A stretch of DNA of 64,000 nt, from contig QQVO01000055.1 of the NCBI GenBank assembly GCA_003388505.1, positions 1-64,000 of the forward strand, written 5' to 3'. Each line of letters opens with the position of its first letter. The stretch's first letter is position 1. Origin of the DNA: Planctomycetota bacterium. GTDB lineage: Bacteria; Planctomycetota; Planctomycetia; Planctomycetales; Planctomycetaceae. Shown here in pieces: positions 8,752 through 17,135 of the stretch. The notes beneath the pieces are model-generated. The model had not been told where the DNA came from and made no database searches. It saw only the letters and a program-made list of their open reading frames with translations. Position numbers and translations under genes: made by a program.

Positions 8752-10230
8752 ATGCTTCGCGCTTCAGATTCGAGTTCCATCGCGGCCGATCACGAGCGTG
8801 ATCGCCGCACCATGCTGTTGCCGGTCGCCTACAGTGAGTCGGTGATGCCGGCATTGCGGCTGGCTCGCTCGTCGCGTAATGCGCGGCAGATTGCGAAGTT
8901 CCTGTCGCTCGGCATGACGCTGGCGGTCATGCTGATGACGTTTGCGCCCTGGCAGCAGAACGTGACCGGCAGCGGGGACGTGATCGCTCTCGACCCGGAA
9001 GAACGGGAGCAGACGCTGGGGGCGCCGATCAAGGGCCGCGTCGTCCGCTGGGGCGAGGACATCCGTGAGAACGTGCGGGTTGAGAAGGGGGACTTCATCG
9101 TCGAGATTCGCGATCTCGACACGGACTACGCCGAGCGGCTGAAACTGAAGGTGGAGAACAGCCAGAAGGCGGTGGCGGCGAGTGAGCAGCAGGTCGCCGC
9201 CGCGCGGCAGAACCTCGAATTCGCGAGAACGGTCGTCGAGACGTTTGAGAATCAGCTCGCGCAGTACGAGAACATCCTCGAGCAGACAAAGAGATTCGAA
9301 CAGTCCTACGTCAACTCGGCGGAAGAGAAACTGGAGGGCGAGCGGGAACTGCTCGCGCAATACGAGGCCGCCATTCCCCAGTTGGAAGCGGAGGTGGAAC
9401 GCCTCAGAAACCTCCACGAGCGGGGCAACATCGCCTTGCAGAAAGTGCAGGAGGTGGAGCGGGAACTGCTGGAAGCGGAAGCCAAGGTCCGCTACGGCCA
9501 AAGACAAGTCGCTTCCGCGCAACAGGATCTCATCGGAAAGCAGGAGGAGCGAGAGTCGAAGATCGAAAAAGCAACTGCCGACATCGAAGAGGTGAGGGCG
9601 AAACTGCGCAAGGCCGGCGGAGACGTCTCCAAAGCGGACAGTGACGTTCAGAAAGCCCAACAGGAGCTCGCCAAGGCGGTGCAGAAGCTGGCCGACGACC
9701 AGAACGCGCTCGAGCGCCAGAACACGGGAGTCGTCACCGCGCCGTTCGACGGATTCATCGTGCAGATCTTCCCCAACCAGGGCTCCGCAGTGCTCAAGCA
9801 GGGGGATCCGCTCTTCAAGATCGTCCCCGACACGCCCGACCGGGCCGTCCAGATCTGGCTCGACGGCAACGACGCACCGCTGGTCGAACCGGGGCGTCAC
9901 GTGCGACTGCAATTCGAAGGTTGGCCCGCCATCCAGTTTGCCGGTTGGCCCTCCGTCGCCGTCGGAACATTCGGCGGAAACGTTCTCTCTGTCGACGCGA
10001 CCGACAACGACGCCGGAAAATTCCGCGTTCTCGTCGTGCCCGATCCCGATTCTGAACCGTGGCCGGAGGAGCGATTCCTGCGGCAGGGGGTCCGCACCAA
10101 CGGCTGGGTGCTGCTCAACCAGGTGCCGCTGTGGTACGAGGTCTGGCGACAGCTCAACGGCTTCCCTCCGGTCGTTTCGATGGACGACCCGACCAAGCCG
10201 AATAGCCCCAAACCTCCCAAGTTGCCCTGA
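8752..10230 (+). CDS. HlyD-family periplasmic adaptor (membrane fusion protein)
   Basis: 492 residues. A single N-terminal transmembrane helix lies at ~48-65 (LSLGMTLAVMLMTFAPW). A first lipoyl half follows (~83-104), then a long alpha-hairpin coiled coil (~120-325, rich in E/K/Q/A), then the second lipoyl half (TAPFDGFIVQIFPNQGSAV, ~329-347) and a beta-barrel. The C-terminal tail is Pro/Lys-rich. The architecture is that of type I secretion adaptors bridging an inner-membrane ABC exporter and a TolC channel, and the gene sits between exactly those partners. Coiled-coil length is at the upper end for the family. The 233-bp gap from the ABC gene shows no terminator. Confidence 0.85.
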   Translation: MLRASDSSSIAADHERDRRTMLLPVAYSESVMPALRLARSSRNARQIAKFLSLGMTLAVMLMTFAPWQQNVTGSGDVIALDPEEREQTLGAPIKGRVVRWGEDIRENVRVEKGDFIVEIRDLDTDYAERLKLKVENSQKAVAASEQQVAAARQNLEFARTVVETFENQLAQYENILEQTKRFEQSYVNSAEEKLEGERELLAQYEAAIPQLEAEVERLRNLHERGNIALQKVQEVERELLEAEAKVRYGQRQVASAQQDLIGKQEERESKIEKATADIEEVRAKLRKAGGDVSKADSDVQKAQQELAKAVQKLADDQNALERQNTGVVTAPFDGFIVQIFPNQGSAVLKQGDPLFKIVPDTPDRAVQIWLDGNDAPLVEPGRHVRLQFEGWPAIQFAGWPSVAVGTFGGNVLSVDATDNDAGKFRVLVVPDPDSEPWPEERFLRQGVRTNGWVLLNQVPLWYEVWRQLNGFPPVVSMDDPTKPNSPKPPKLP

Positions 10231-10459
10231 CATGGCAAACGGCCCTCGCCCAACGAAGGCCCGCGTCAATCTGAGGTGTATGGCGAACTTGGGAATATTC
10301 CGCGCGGTTTAACGGACAAATCGGTTGCGCCCACCGGTCTTGGGTTTCACCGGGCTCCGCCTCTCTGCCGAATGATAAATGGGGGATCGTCGCGCGCTGT
10401 GGGGTCAGCGGGTGCGATCGGTCCGGGGGCAGCAATTCGGTCGCGCAGGTCACGGATGG

Positions 10460-12250
10460 ATGATCAGGGGTCTGGCACTACTCGCGATCGCCGCTCTCTC
10501 AGTCGGCTGCACGGCGGAGCGGAAATACCTGTCGCGATCGTCCCCGCCCCAGAGCGCGGCAGCAGCGCGTTCGGTTCTGCTGGAGGCGTCGAGCGAACCC
10601 GCCTCGCCCGCAGAGTCCGAGTCGGACCTGGAGGCTGCCTCGGTCGCGGAGACTTACGGGCAGACCATGCTGGCGATGGCCGAGTTCGACGGCCGGCCTC
10701 GAAGAGCCAAACGGACTCCCCAGCCGAGGAATTCCCTTTCCTCGGGCATCGTGCTGGCAGCCGGCATTCTGGCGGTTGACGAGCCGCCGTCCGACGATTC
10801 TGCGAACGTCGATCCGCTCCATTTTGAAGAGGTGATCGCTTCCGTCTACCGCAGTTATCCGGCGCTGGAGTCCGCCCTGTTCGCCCGCAATGTCGCGCTC
10901 GGAGAACAGATTGAGGCCTCCGGGGCTTTCGATCTCAAGATCAAGGCAGACAGCCAGAACGGGCCGACCGGGTTTTACCAGACCTACCGGCAGAACATCG
11001 CACTGCTGCAGCCGACCTACTGGGGGGGCGAGGTCTTCGCCGGGTACCGCATCGGCCGCGGCGACTTCGAACCGTGGTACCTGGAAAGACAGACGAACGA
11101 CGGCGGCGAATTCCGGACCGGAATCGAAGTCCCGCTCGCCCGCAATCACGAAATCGACGCGCGACGCGCCGCGCTGTGGCGGGCCGGATACGAGCGGCTG
11201 CTCGTCGAACCGGAAATCCAGGCGCAGCTCATCGGCTTCGTCCAGGAGGCCGGCTATGCCTACTGGGAATGGGTCGCAGCCGGCGAGCAGTATCAACTCG
11301 CCGAGCGCGTGCTCGGCTATGCCACAGATCGCACCGACCGCATCCGCGATCAGGTCAATGAAGGGCTCATCGATCCGCCCGAACTGACCGACAACCTGCG
11401 CCTGGTCGCCGAGCGGCGCGCCGTGCTGGCCGACGCCTCCCGAGCCCTGCAGCAGGCCGCCGTCAAGCTGTCGCTCTACTGGCGCGACGCCAACGGCAAC
11501 CCCGTCATTCCCCACGTGACCTGGCTGCCCACCTTCCCCGAGCCCACTCCCATCGATCCCGAATGGCTCGCGAGGGACGTCCACGCGGCCTTGGCGAATC
11601 GCCCGGAGACGCAGGTGCTGGACTTCATGCGGCGCCAATTGGATATCGACTACGCCGCCGCCGAGAACGAACTGCTGCCCGACCTCGACGCAGTCGTGTG
11701 GGGCTCGCAGGACGTCGGCGAACCGACCACTCCCAAGCGCGACAAGTCGGAATTCGAGCTGGAAGCCGCCCTGTTCTTTGAAGTCCCCCTGCAACGTCGC
11801 AAGGCGCGGGGCAAGATGACAGCCATCCAGGGGAAAGTCGCCCAGCTCGCCGCCAAGCGGCAACTGACGCAGGACAAGATCGTCGTCGACGTGGAGTTGG
11901 CCTACGCAGCACTGGTCGCCGCGTATGAGCAGGTCATTCAAACCCGTGAAGCGGTGCGGCTGGCCGACGAACTCGCCGAACGGGAGCGGATCAACCAGGA
12001 AGCGGGCGAGTCCGACCTGTTGAACGTCACGCTCCGTGAACAATACGCCGCCGAGGCGGCGACGAAGGAGATCAGCGCTCTGCTGAAGTATTTCAAGGCG
12101 CTCAGCGACTACCGGGCGGCCCTGGCCCAGGACCATCCGGCCGGTCCTCCTCCCCCGCCCCTCGCCGCCCCGCCGATGCCACCCCCGCCCCCGGCCCCGC
12201 CCGCCGAACTCCCCGAAGGCCCGCTGCTCGACGGTGAGCAACCGGACTGA
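10460..12250 (+). CDS. TolC-family outer membrane efflux lipoprotein
   Basis: 596 residues from the ATG at 10460. This start gives a lipoprotein signal peptide with lipobox LSVGC (Cys17), whereas a start at 10379 would bury it. After a ~130-residue linker rich in Ser/Ala/Glu, the TolC-like repeats run from ~residue 110 to 555 (FEEVIASVYRSYPALES marks the start), with alternating amphipathic helices and barrel strands. The C-terminus is a proline-rich tail (PPPPPLAAPPMPPPPPAPP). It should form the outer-membrane duct for the ABC/HlyD pair upstream. A 229-bp gap separates it from hlyD, so it may have its own promoter. Confidence 0.8.
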   Translation: MIRGLALLAIAALSVGCTAERKYLSRSSPPQSAAAARSVLLEASSEPASPAESESDLEAASVAETYGQTMLAMAEFDGRPRRAKRTPQPRNSLSSGIVLAAGILAVDEPPSDDSANVDPLHFEEVIASVYRSYPALESALFARNVALGEQIEASGAFDLKIKADSQNGPTGFYQTYRQNIALLQPTYWGGEVFAGYRIGRGDFEPWYLERQTNDGGEFRTGIEVPLARNHEIDARRAALWRAGYERLLVEPEIQAQLIGFVQEAGYAYWEWVAAGEQYQLAERVLGYATDRTDRIRDQVNEGLIDPPELTDNLRLVAERRAVLADASRALQQAAVKLSLYWRDANGNPVIPHVTWLPTFPEPTPIDPEWLARDVHAALANRPETQVLDFMRRQLDIDYAAAENELLPDLDAVVWGSQDVGEPTTPKRDKSEFELEAALFFEVPLQRRKARGKMTAIQGKVAQLAAKRQLTQDKIVVDVELAYAALVAAYEQVIQTREAVRLADELAERERINQEAGESDLLNVTLREQYAAEAATKEISALLKYFKALSDYRAALAQDHPAGPPPPPLAAPPMPPPPPAPPAELPEGPLLDGEQPD

Positions 12251-12395
12251 CCCTGAGAATTGTGGCGGCCGCGAACTGCCTCAGGACGCCGATCGACCAC
12301 ACCGGGCCGGCAGTTGGTGGCATCGAGCGACGCAATCATGTTGTCGCGGGGGTATCGGAGTCCCCCGCACCTGTGCGAATCACACTTGCAAACCC

Positions 12396-12481
12396 AGTCA
12401 CGTAGGGCCGGCTGTGCCGGCCGACAGATGCGGTCGGCGTCATCATGCGATGCGGCCGGCACAGCCGGCCCTACTGGACTG
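12396..12481. repeat. 86-bp hairpin element, copy 1
   Basis: Perfect 21-bp inverted arms at 12402-12422 and 12454-12474 (core GGGCCGGCTGTGCCGGCC) enclose a 31-nt loop. The whole 86-bp unit recurs at 13336-13421 with one mismatch. It resembles a REP/MITE-type non-autonomous element, present in many copies in planctomycete spacers as I recall. No transposase lies next to it. Confidence 0.85.
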
Positions 12482-12499
12482 TGCGGAGGCCGCAGACCC

Positions 12500-12913
12500 C
12501 TATTCGTCAACTTCCATTCCCACAGGGTCCTCGCCGTTGTCGTCCCTCGCAGGCAGTTCAACATTCGCAAAGGCACTTCTGTTCAATACTATCCGATGGT
12601 CATCGAAATCACTGTTTCGCCCAAGCTGCTCCGTATGCACTTCAAAGTTATTGATTGTCACTACGAGTTCGACGGGAGCGTCGCTCGGGGCAACGGTGCT
12701 GCTTAGCCAGTATGTGCCGTCACTAGCGACTGCACGAGGTCCTGCGACCGTGAAGCCAGCGTCGCGAAGTGAAACTCTCGCTTGTTGCACAGGGGCACCC
12801 GTCTCGTCAACGACGACCCCGCTCACACCAACGTGCCCATCGCATCCCAAATTTGTCAGGAAACAATACACCACCAAGACTATTGCAACGCACACTCGCC
12901 AATGCTGATGCAT
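12500..12913 (-). CDS. small lipoprotein with carboxypeptidase-regulatory-like domain
   Basis: 137 residues from the ATG at 12913. That start gives a classic lipoprotein signal (hydrophobic CVAIVLVVYCFLTNLGC, Cys24 as lipidation site). The mature part has VSGVVVDETGAPVQQARVSL, the typical opening of a CarboxypepD_reg-like beta-sandwich, then SDGTYWLSS. Such domains are common as cell-surface modules in planctomycetes and are structural, not enzymatic. Base composition is lower in GC than neighbouring genes, and it is flanked by hairpin elements and an RHS relic, so horizontal origin is possible. Confidence 0.7.
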   Translation of the reverse strand: MHQHWRVCVAIVLVVYCFLTNLGCDGHVGVSGVVVDETGAPVQQARVSLRDAGFTVAGPRAVASDGTYWLSSTVAPSDAPVELVVTINNFEVHTEQLGRNSDFDDHRIVLNRSAFANVELPARDDNGEDPVGMEVDE

Positions 12914-13024
12914 ATACGAACGTCCGAGAAGCAATGCGCTCTTTACGTTTACTGAATTGTTCGACCCTTTGCGCCAGCATTTCGGTCGTATTGAGGCACG
13001 TTGTGCAGAAAGCATATACTTTAC

Positions 13025-13335
13025 CTATTTTGGGACAGGAAGATGGTACGGCGGCTTGGGGAGTTGGTCGATCGGGGGCATCCAAGGCAGCCCCGGTGGG
13101 GGATGTGGATCGTAAGCGTAGCTGGTCCGTTCTGCCTGTGAATTGACCAGGTGGTCGGTCTGGCCGACCGCGTCGTAGCCGTAAGTGAACCGGCCGCCGT
13201 CCGCGTCAATCATGTGGGACCGCTGTCCGGCCGCGTCGTAGGCGTAGGTGATCCGCTTGGCGGCCGGGTTCGTCACGACGGACCTCCGATGCACCGGATC
13301 GTAAGCGCTGATGTAGCGGCCGGTGCCGTTTCCAG
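13025..13335 (-). pseudogene. RHS/YD-repeat protein fragment
   Basis: The translation contains consecutive YD repeats: TYAYDAAGQRSHMIDADG, then FTYGYDAVGQTDHLV, then TSYAYD. These are the hallmark of RHS/YD-repeat surface proteins, which are normally over 1,000 residues. Only about 100 residues remain. The fragment is bounded on its 5' side exactly by the second hairpin element (13336-13421) and ends in a proline-rich run before a stop, so it is a relic interrupted or truncated by rearrangement. Confidence 0.7.
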
Positions 13336-13421
13336 AGTCACGTAGGGCCGGCTGTGCCGGCCGACAGATGCGATCGGCGTCATCATGCGATGCGGCCGGC
13401 ACAGCCGGCCCTACTGGACTG
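13336..13421. repeat. 86-bp hairpin element, copy 2
   Basis: Same unit as 12396-12481, one mismatch, same orientation. Arms are 13342-13362 and 13394-13414. It abuts the RHS relic. A 23-bp near-repeat (GCGGCCGGTGCCGT...CCAGAGT, one mismatch) occurs at 13316-13338 and again at 13508-13530, which could mark duplicated RHS sequence around the insertion. Confidence 0.85.
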
Positions 13422-13790
13422 AATGCCCTTGATCGGGCGACCCATGAGGGGCCTCCTTGAAGCGGGCGTCTGCGGAGCGTGAAGTCTCGACGGGAGAAAG
13501 GGAGACGGCGGCCGGTGCCGTGTCCAGAGTTCACGGCCGGAAACGGTCAAGGGTCAGCATACGCGCAGGCAACCGCCGATCAAGGAGAATCGGGTCATAT
13601 GCAGCAGATTGCATGCGTTGAGAGAATCGGGGGTTGCTCAGGGGCATCCACGGACTGACGCCGCGCGGCTCGCCTCTGGGGAGCGAGGGCGAGCGAGATT
13701 CTGCGAACGGATCGTAGACGGGCCGCAGGCGGCGGGTATGATCGAAGGCCCGGCTCATGGAAGCGACTGATTGATCAAGGAAGGCGGGCT
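13422..13790. other. intergenic, repeat-derived sequence
   Basis: No gene recognised. On the minus strand part of it translates to a GVSPWMPLSNP-like stretch that I have seen as recurring non-coding translation in planctomycete spacers, so I do not call it a gene. The promoter of the kinase gene should be near the right end. Confidence 0.35.
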
Positions 13791-14969
13791 GTGACTGAGC
13801 ATCGAATGGACCCGACGGCGGAATTCGTCCCGCCGGGGCAGGCGGAAGAGCTTCAGCGCCCCAACACCGAACGGCCTGCCGAGGACCACGGCGGCGTTGC
13901 CGCGTCTGCGCTGGAATCGGGTGCGGCGACGGGAACGGATGATCTGACCGAGCAGTTTCACCGGCTGGTGGAGTCGGGCGCGCTGCGGTGGGACGTGTCG
14001 CACCGGGTGGTGCGGAAGCTCGGGTCGGGCGGGCAGGGCGTCGTGATGCTGGCCGAGCGGCTCGGGGCGTTTGGCGTCGTCTTCCAACTCGCCCTCAAGT
14101 TCTTTGATCCCAAGGACTACCACTCGACAGACGCTTACCGTGCGGAGATGTCGCGGCTGGCGCGGCTCACGATGCGGCTGGCCCGGCTGCAGGAAGACCA
14201 TCTGCTCGACGTGTTCAATCAAGTCGATTGCGGCGGCGTCAACGTGCTGGTGATGGAATGGATCGACGGCTACGACCTGCGGTTTCTGCTGACGCCCGGG
14301 TCGCTGGAACAGGTGCGGAGCAACAGCAGCGAGGAGACCTGGAAGTACGTCAACGACGTCGTGGCGACCGGGTCGCGGGCGCAGGTGCGGCTGAAGCCGG
14401 GGGTGGCGATCGCCATTCTGCGGGATTGCCTGGCGGCGCTATCCGCGCTGCACCACGAACAGATCGTGCACGGAGACCTGAAGCCGGCCAACATCATGGT
14501 CAAGCGGACCGGGTCGTGTAAGCTGGTCGACTTCGGTTCGGCGGTGACGCTCGACGAACCGGCGCTCCGCAAGACGTGGACTCCGCGTTACGCCTCGGTC
14601 GAAATGCTCGAAGGGAGCGGTCCCTCGCCGGCCTCCGACCTGGCGAGCCTGGGGTATGTGCTGTTTGAAATGCTCTCCGGGGCGCTGCCGTTCGCGGATG
14701 CGACGACGTATGCGGAACTGATTGCCGAGAAGCGGAGGCTGCCCGAAGAACTGGGCGGACTGCTCCCCCCGGACGCGGCCGACAGCGAACTGCTGCTCGG
14801 CCTGCTGCAGGGGCTGATCTCGCCGGACCCAGCGGAGCGGTTCGCCTCGGCGGATGCGGCCGACGTTTCCCTTGACGGGGCGGCGGCGTTTCAGCGGCAA
14901 TTGGTGCGGGGCGACCTGGCGAGCGAGTACGAGCGCGACATCCGCTTGTGGGTGCGGGAACTGGCCTGA
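13791..14969 (+). CDS. cytoplasmic serine/threonine protein kinase
   Basis: 392 residues, GTG start with AAGG repeats 8-14 nt upstream. Kinase landmarks: glycine-rich loop GSGGQGVV (78-85), ATP-binding Lys in LALKFF (Lys103), catalytic loop HGDLKPAN (227-234; HGD in place of HRD), DFGSA (247-251), TPRYASVEML as the activation/P+1 segment, and SDLASLGYVLFEMLSG. An extended insert lies between the hinge and the catalytic helix (residues ~170-205). No transmembrane helix is present, unlike PknB-type receptors; the first ~55 residues are polar. HGD kinases are often non-RD types not needing activation-loop phosphorylation. Substrate unknown. Confidence 0.88.
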   Translation: MTEHRMDPTAEFVPPGQAEELQRPNTERPAEDHGGVAASALESGAATGTDDLTEQFHRLVESGALRWDVSHRVVRKLGSGGQGVVMLAERLGAFGVVFQLALKFFDPKDYHSTDAYRAEMSRLARLTMRLARLQEDHLLDVFNQVDCGGVNVLVMEWIDGYDLRFLLTPGSLEQVRSNSSEETWKYVNDVVATGSRAQVRLKPGVAIAILRDCLAALSALHHEQIVHGDLKPANIMVKRTGSCKLVDFGSAVTLDEPALRKTWTPRYASVEMLEGSGPSPASDLASLGYVLFEMLSGALPFADATTYAELIAEKRRLPEELGGLLPPDAADSELLLGLLQGLISPDPAERFASADAADVSLDGAAAFQRQLVRGDLASEYERDIRLWVRELA

Positions 14970-14989
14970 TTCAGCGTCGGCCGGCCGCT

Positions 14990-15499
14990 TCAGCGGCGCG
15001 AGTTCTGCGGATCGGCGGTCTGGTTGTCGGTGGTTTCTGCGGCGTCTTTCTCCCGCAGGTACTGGTGGCAGGCCATGCAGTTGGCGGTCAGGCTGTTGTA
15101 GGTGAAAGCCGCGCCTTCGAGGTTTTCGTCGCGAGCCAGTTCGCCCAGCCTGGTGGACAGCCGCAGGAATTCGAGCTGAAAGTGCTTGTAGACTTCGTCG
15201 TCCAGCACGTCGTCGCTGACGAACTCGGGCGAGAGCCGGCTGGTGACGCGCAGGCTGTCTGCCGCGAGGGCGATCCGGCTGAAGTCTTCGAGCACAAGAC
15301 CGTGCAGCACGCCCTGGGAGTGAACCAGCTTGGCGTGCATGTAGGGACGAATGCTCTGCTCGGCGTCCTGCGTTTCCTCAGTCGGAATCGGCCGGACCTG
15401 ATCGTCCGCCTGTGTGGCGGAGGGGGACCGGAGGACGCTGAACAGGACGATCCCGGTCACCGACAGCAAAACGGCCGCAGAGAGTTGCAGATTCTTCAT
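14990..15499 (-). CDS. secreted cytochrome c'-like protein
   Basis: 169 residues with an N-terminal signal peptide/anchor (LSAAVLLSVTGIVLFSVL). The single haem-binding motif CMACH (141-145) sits near the C-terminus, as in class II cytochromes c/c', and the preceding ~90 residues look like a four-helix bundle. The end is polar and Asn/Asp-rich. It would act in the periplasm as a gas-binding or electron-transfer protein; the ligand cannot be told from sequence. Convergent with the kinase gene, 20 bp between stop codons. Confidence 0.72.
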   Translation of the reverse strand: MKNLQLSAAVLLSVTGIVLFSVLRSPSATQADDQVRPIPTEETQDAEQSIRPYMHAKLVHSQGVLHGLVLEDFSRIALAADSLRVTSRLSPEFVSDDVLDDEVYKHFQLEFLRLSTRLGELARDENLEGAAFTYNSLTANCMACHQYLREKDAAETTDNQTADPQNSRR

Positions 15500-16276
15500 G
15501 GCAGCGGCTCCTTCCGCTTCCCCGGTGATTGTGCCGAACCTGTTATTGTTTATCGGACCTGTGGATTCGGTGTAATCAGACGATTCCGCTCTTTGCCGGC
15601 GAACTGCGGCCCAACAGGCCGGCGCCAGGGCGGGAGTGTGCGAAGCCGCACGGCTGACGGTGTGGGTGAATCGGCACTTGTGCAGACGGGCAACAACAAG
15701 GCCTCACTGCTCGGGGAGACCACAACTCATTGCAGGGGAAGCGATTCCGGCGCGGCAGGGTCATCACGGCCAGGATCTGCCTCGAGTTTCACACAAGACG
15801 ACGCCGATTCGTCGCCCGCGTCAGCCACTACAGGTTGAGTTCGCAAACCGGCGGCACACAAAATCGTGTAATTGCTTTACAACCGGCGGCGCCGGTTCTA
15901 AGTTGCCTCCCGTTGAGCAATCGCCGGTCGCAGGGTGTGGATCCCGGACGGGTTGCCTCAATGAAAATCGCCGAGGCCGCGCGGCACTGTGTTGCCGCTG
16001 TCGAGGCGGACCGAACGAATCGGACCGCAACATGGGGAATGGAGTCCCGGCTTCCGGATCGCGTCCGTTCTGTTTGCAGAACGAGGCTGCTGTGAGTGCG
16101 GCGATGCTCACGGTGAGCGGCTTTGACGCGAAACGCCCCTTTCATGCCGTGTGTGAATCTCTGCGCCGCTGGCGCAGCGGTGCGGCATCGCTCGACGTGA
16201 TCCGTTTCGGCCTCAGTGGCGGCGCCGTCCGGCGTCCGCATTCCCGCACACGTTTTTTGTCATGGAGGATTGTGAG
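15500..16276. other. long intergenic region
   Basis: About 780 bp with no supported gene on either strand. It holds a small palindrome, AACCGGCGGCGCCGGTT, near 15882-15898, and leads into the Shine-Dalgarno of the amidotransferase-like gene. The size suggests regulatory sequence or decayed DNA. Confidence 0.4.
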
Positions 16277-17044
16277 ATGAGCCAGAAGCCCGTCATTGGC
16301 ATGAACGCCGATTTCCGTCCCGAACGCAAGAACTCGATTCCGTTTTCGTGGATCAACGCCGGCCAGTACGACAGCATCACAGCCTCCGGGGGAGTGCCGT
16401 TCGTCATTCCGCCGCTGGCCGAGGATGACGACCTCAAGCGACTGCTGGAAAACGTCGACGGACTCGTGCTCGGCGGCTGCAAACTCGATCTGGAGCCGGT
16501 GCGGCTCGGGTTCGACCCCAATCCCGCAACCCGGCCGATGCCCTCGCGTCGGGAAGACTTCGATCGCCGGTTGGCCAGGCTCGCGTTCGACATGAAGATC
16601 CCCACCCTCGCCATCGGCGCCGGGATGCAGACGCTCAACATCATCTGCGGCGGAACGCTCTTCCAGCACATTCCGTCCGACGTCCTCAAGTCGCTGCAGC
16701 ATCGCGATCCGGTCGAGTCCTGCCTGCGGCACGTCATCGAGATTGTGCCCGGCACGAAGATGGATCAGATCTACGGTCCCGGCGAAATTCGCGTCAACAG
16801 CGACCATCACATGGCGGTGGACAACGTCGCCTCCTGCTTCCGCGTCTCCGCCACGGCAATGGACGGCGTCGTCGAAGCGTATGAGTCGGTGCTGGAGAAC
16901 TGGTGGTGCCTCGGCGTCCAGTTCCATCCGGAAAACCAGTCCTCCTCGGCACTCGACATGCAGGTCTTCCAGGCCTTCATCGACGGCGTGAAGGAACAGC
17001 ACGCTCCGGCGATTCTGTCGTTCGAAGATCGCCAGGCGGCCTGA
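16277..17044 (+). CDS. class I glutamine amidotransferase-like (PuuD/peptidase C26 fold), nucleophile missing
   Basis: 255 residues. The ATG at 16277 is chosen because GGAGG lies 8 nt upstream. The fold matches gamma-glutamyl-GABA hydrolases: PVIGMNADFRPERKN opening, DGLVLGGCKLDLEP, and closing GVQFHPEN with His217/Glu219 of the catalytic triad. The nucleophile elbow, normally GICRG, reads AIGAG (112-116), so the cysteine is Gly114. Hydrolysis of gamma-glutamyl bonds by the usual mechanism is therefore unlikely; a binding or regulatory role, or a different chemistry, is possible. A strong terminator follows. Confidence 0.75.
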   Translation: MSQKPVIGMNADFRPERKNSIPFSWINAGQYDSITASGGVPFVIPPLAEDDDLKRLLENVDGLVLGGCKLDLEPVRLGFDPNPATRPMPSRREDFDRRLARLAFDMKIPTLAIGAGMQTLNIICGGTLFQHIPSDVLKSLQHRDPVESCLRHVIEIVPGTKMDQIYGPGEIRVNSDHHMAVDNVASCFRVSATAMDGVVEAYESVLENWWCLGVQFHPENQSSSALDMQVFQAFIDGVKEQHAPAILSFEDRQAA

Positions 17045-17077
17045 TTCGCACGATCGCCGCACAAAGCCCACGAACGC

Positions 17078-17107
17078 AAAGCCCACGGGGTGCAACCCGT
17101 GGGCTTT
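17078..17107. terminator. bidirectional rho-independent terminator
   Basis: AAAGCCCACGGG (17078-17089) pairs perfectly with CCCGTGGGCTTT (17096-17107) over a 6-nt loop and is followed by TCTTATTT. The A-run on the left lets it serve both the amidotransferase-like gene and the convergent VWA gene. Confidence 0.85.
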
Positions 17108-17135
17108 CTTATTTCGTCAACAAACGAAACCTGTA

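Noticed and set aside
8764-10269. 501-codon open frame on the minus strand opposite the HlyD gene
   Set aside because: It mirrors the codon pattern of the plus-strand gene, is leucine/arginine-biased and has no domain; the HlyD reading is clear.
10499-12241. 580-codon minus-strand open frame opposite the TolC-like gene
   Set aside because: Product of high GC and lack of stop codons on the antisense strand; TolC features on the plus strand are convincing.
12109-12576. 155-codon minus-strand open frame through the hairpin element
   Set aside because: Its only conserved part is translation of the 86-bp repeat itself.
13531-13758. 75-codon minus-strand open frame with GVSPWMPLSNP-like translation
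   Set aside because: Resembles repeated spacer sequence seen in planctomycetes more than a protein; no start site support.
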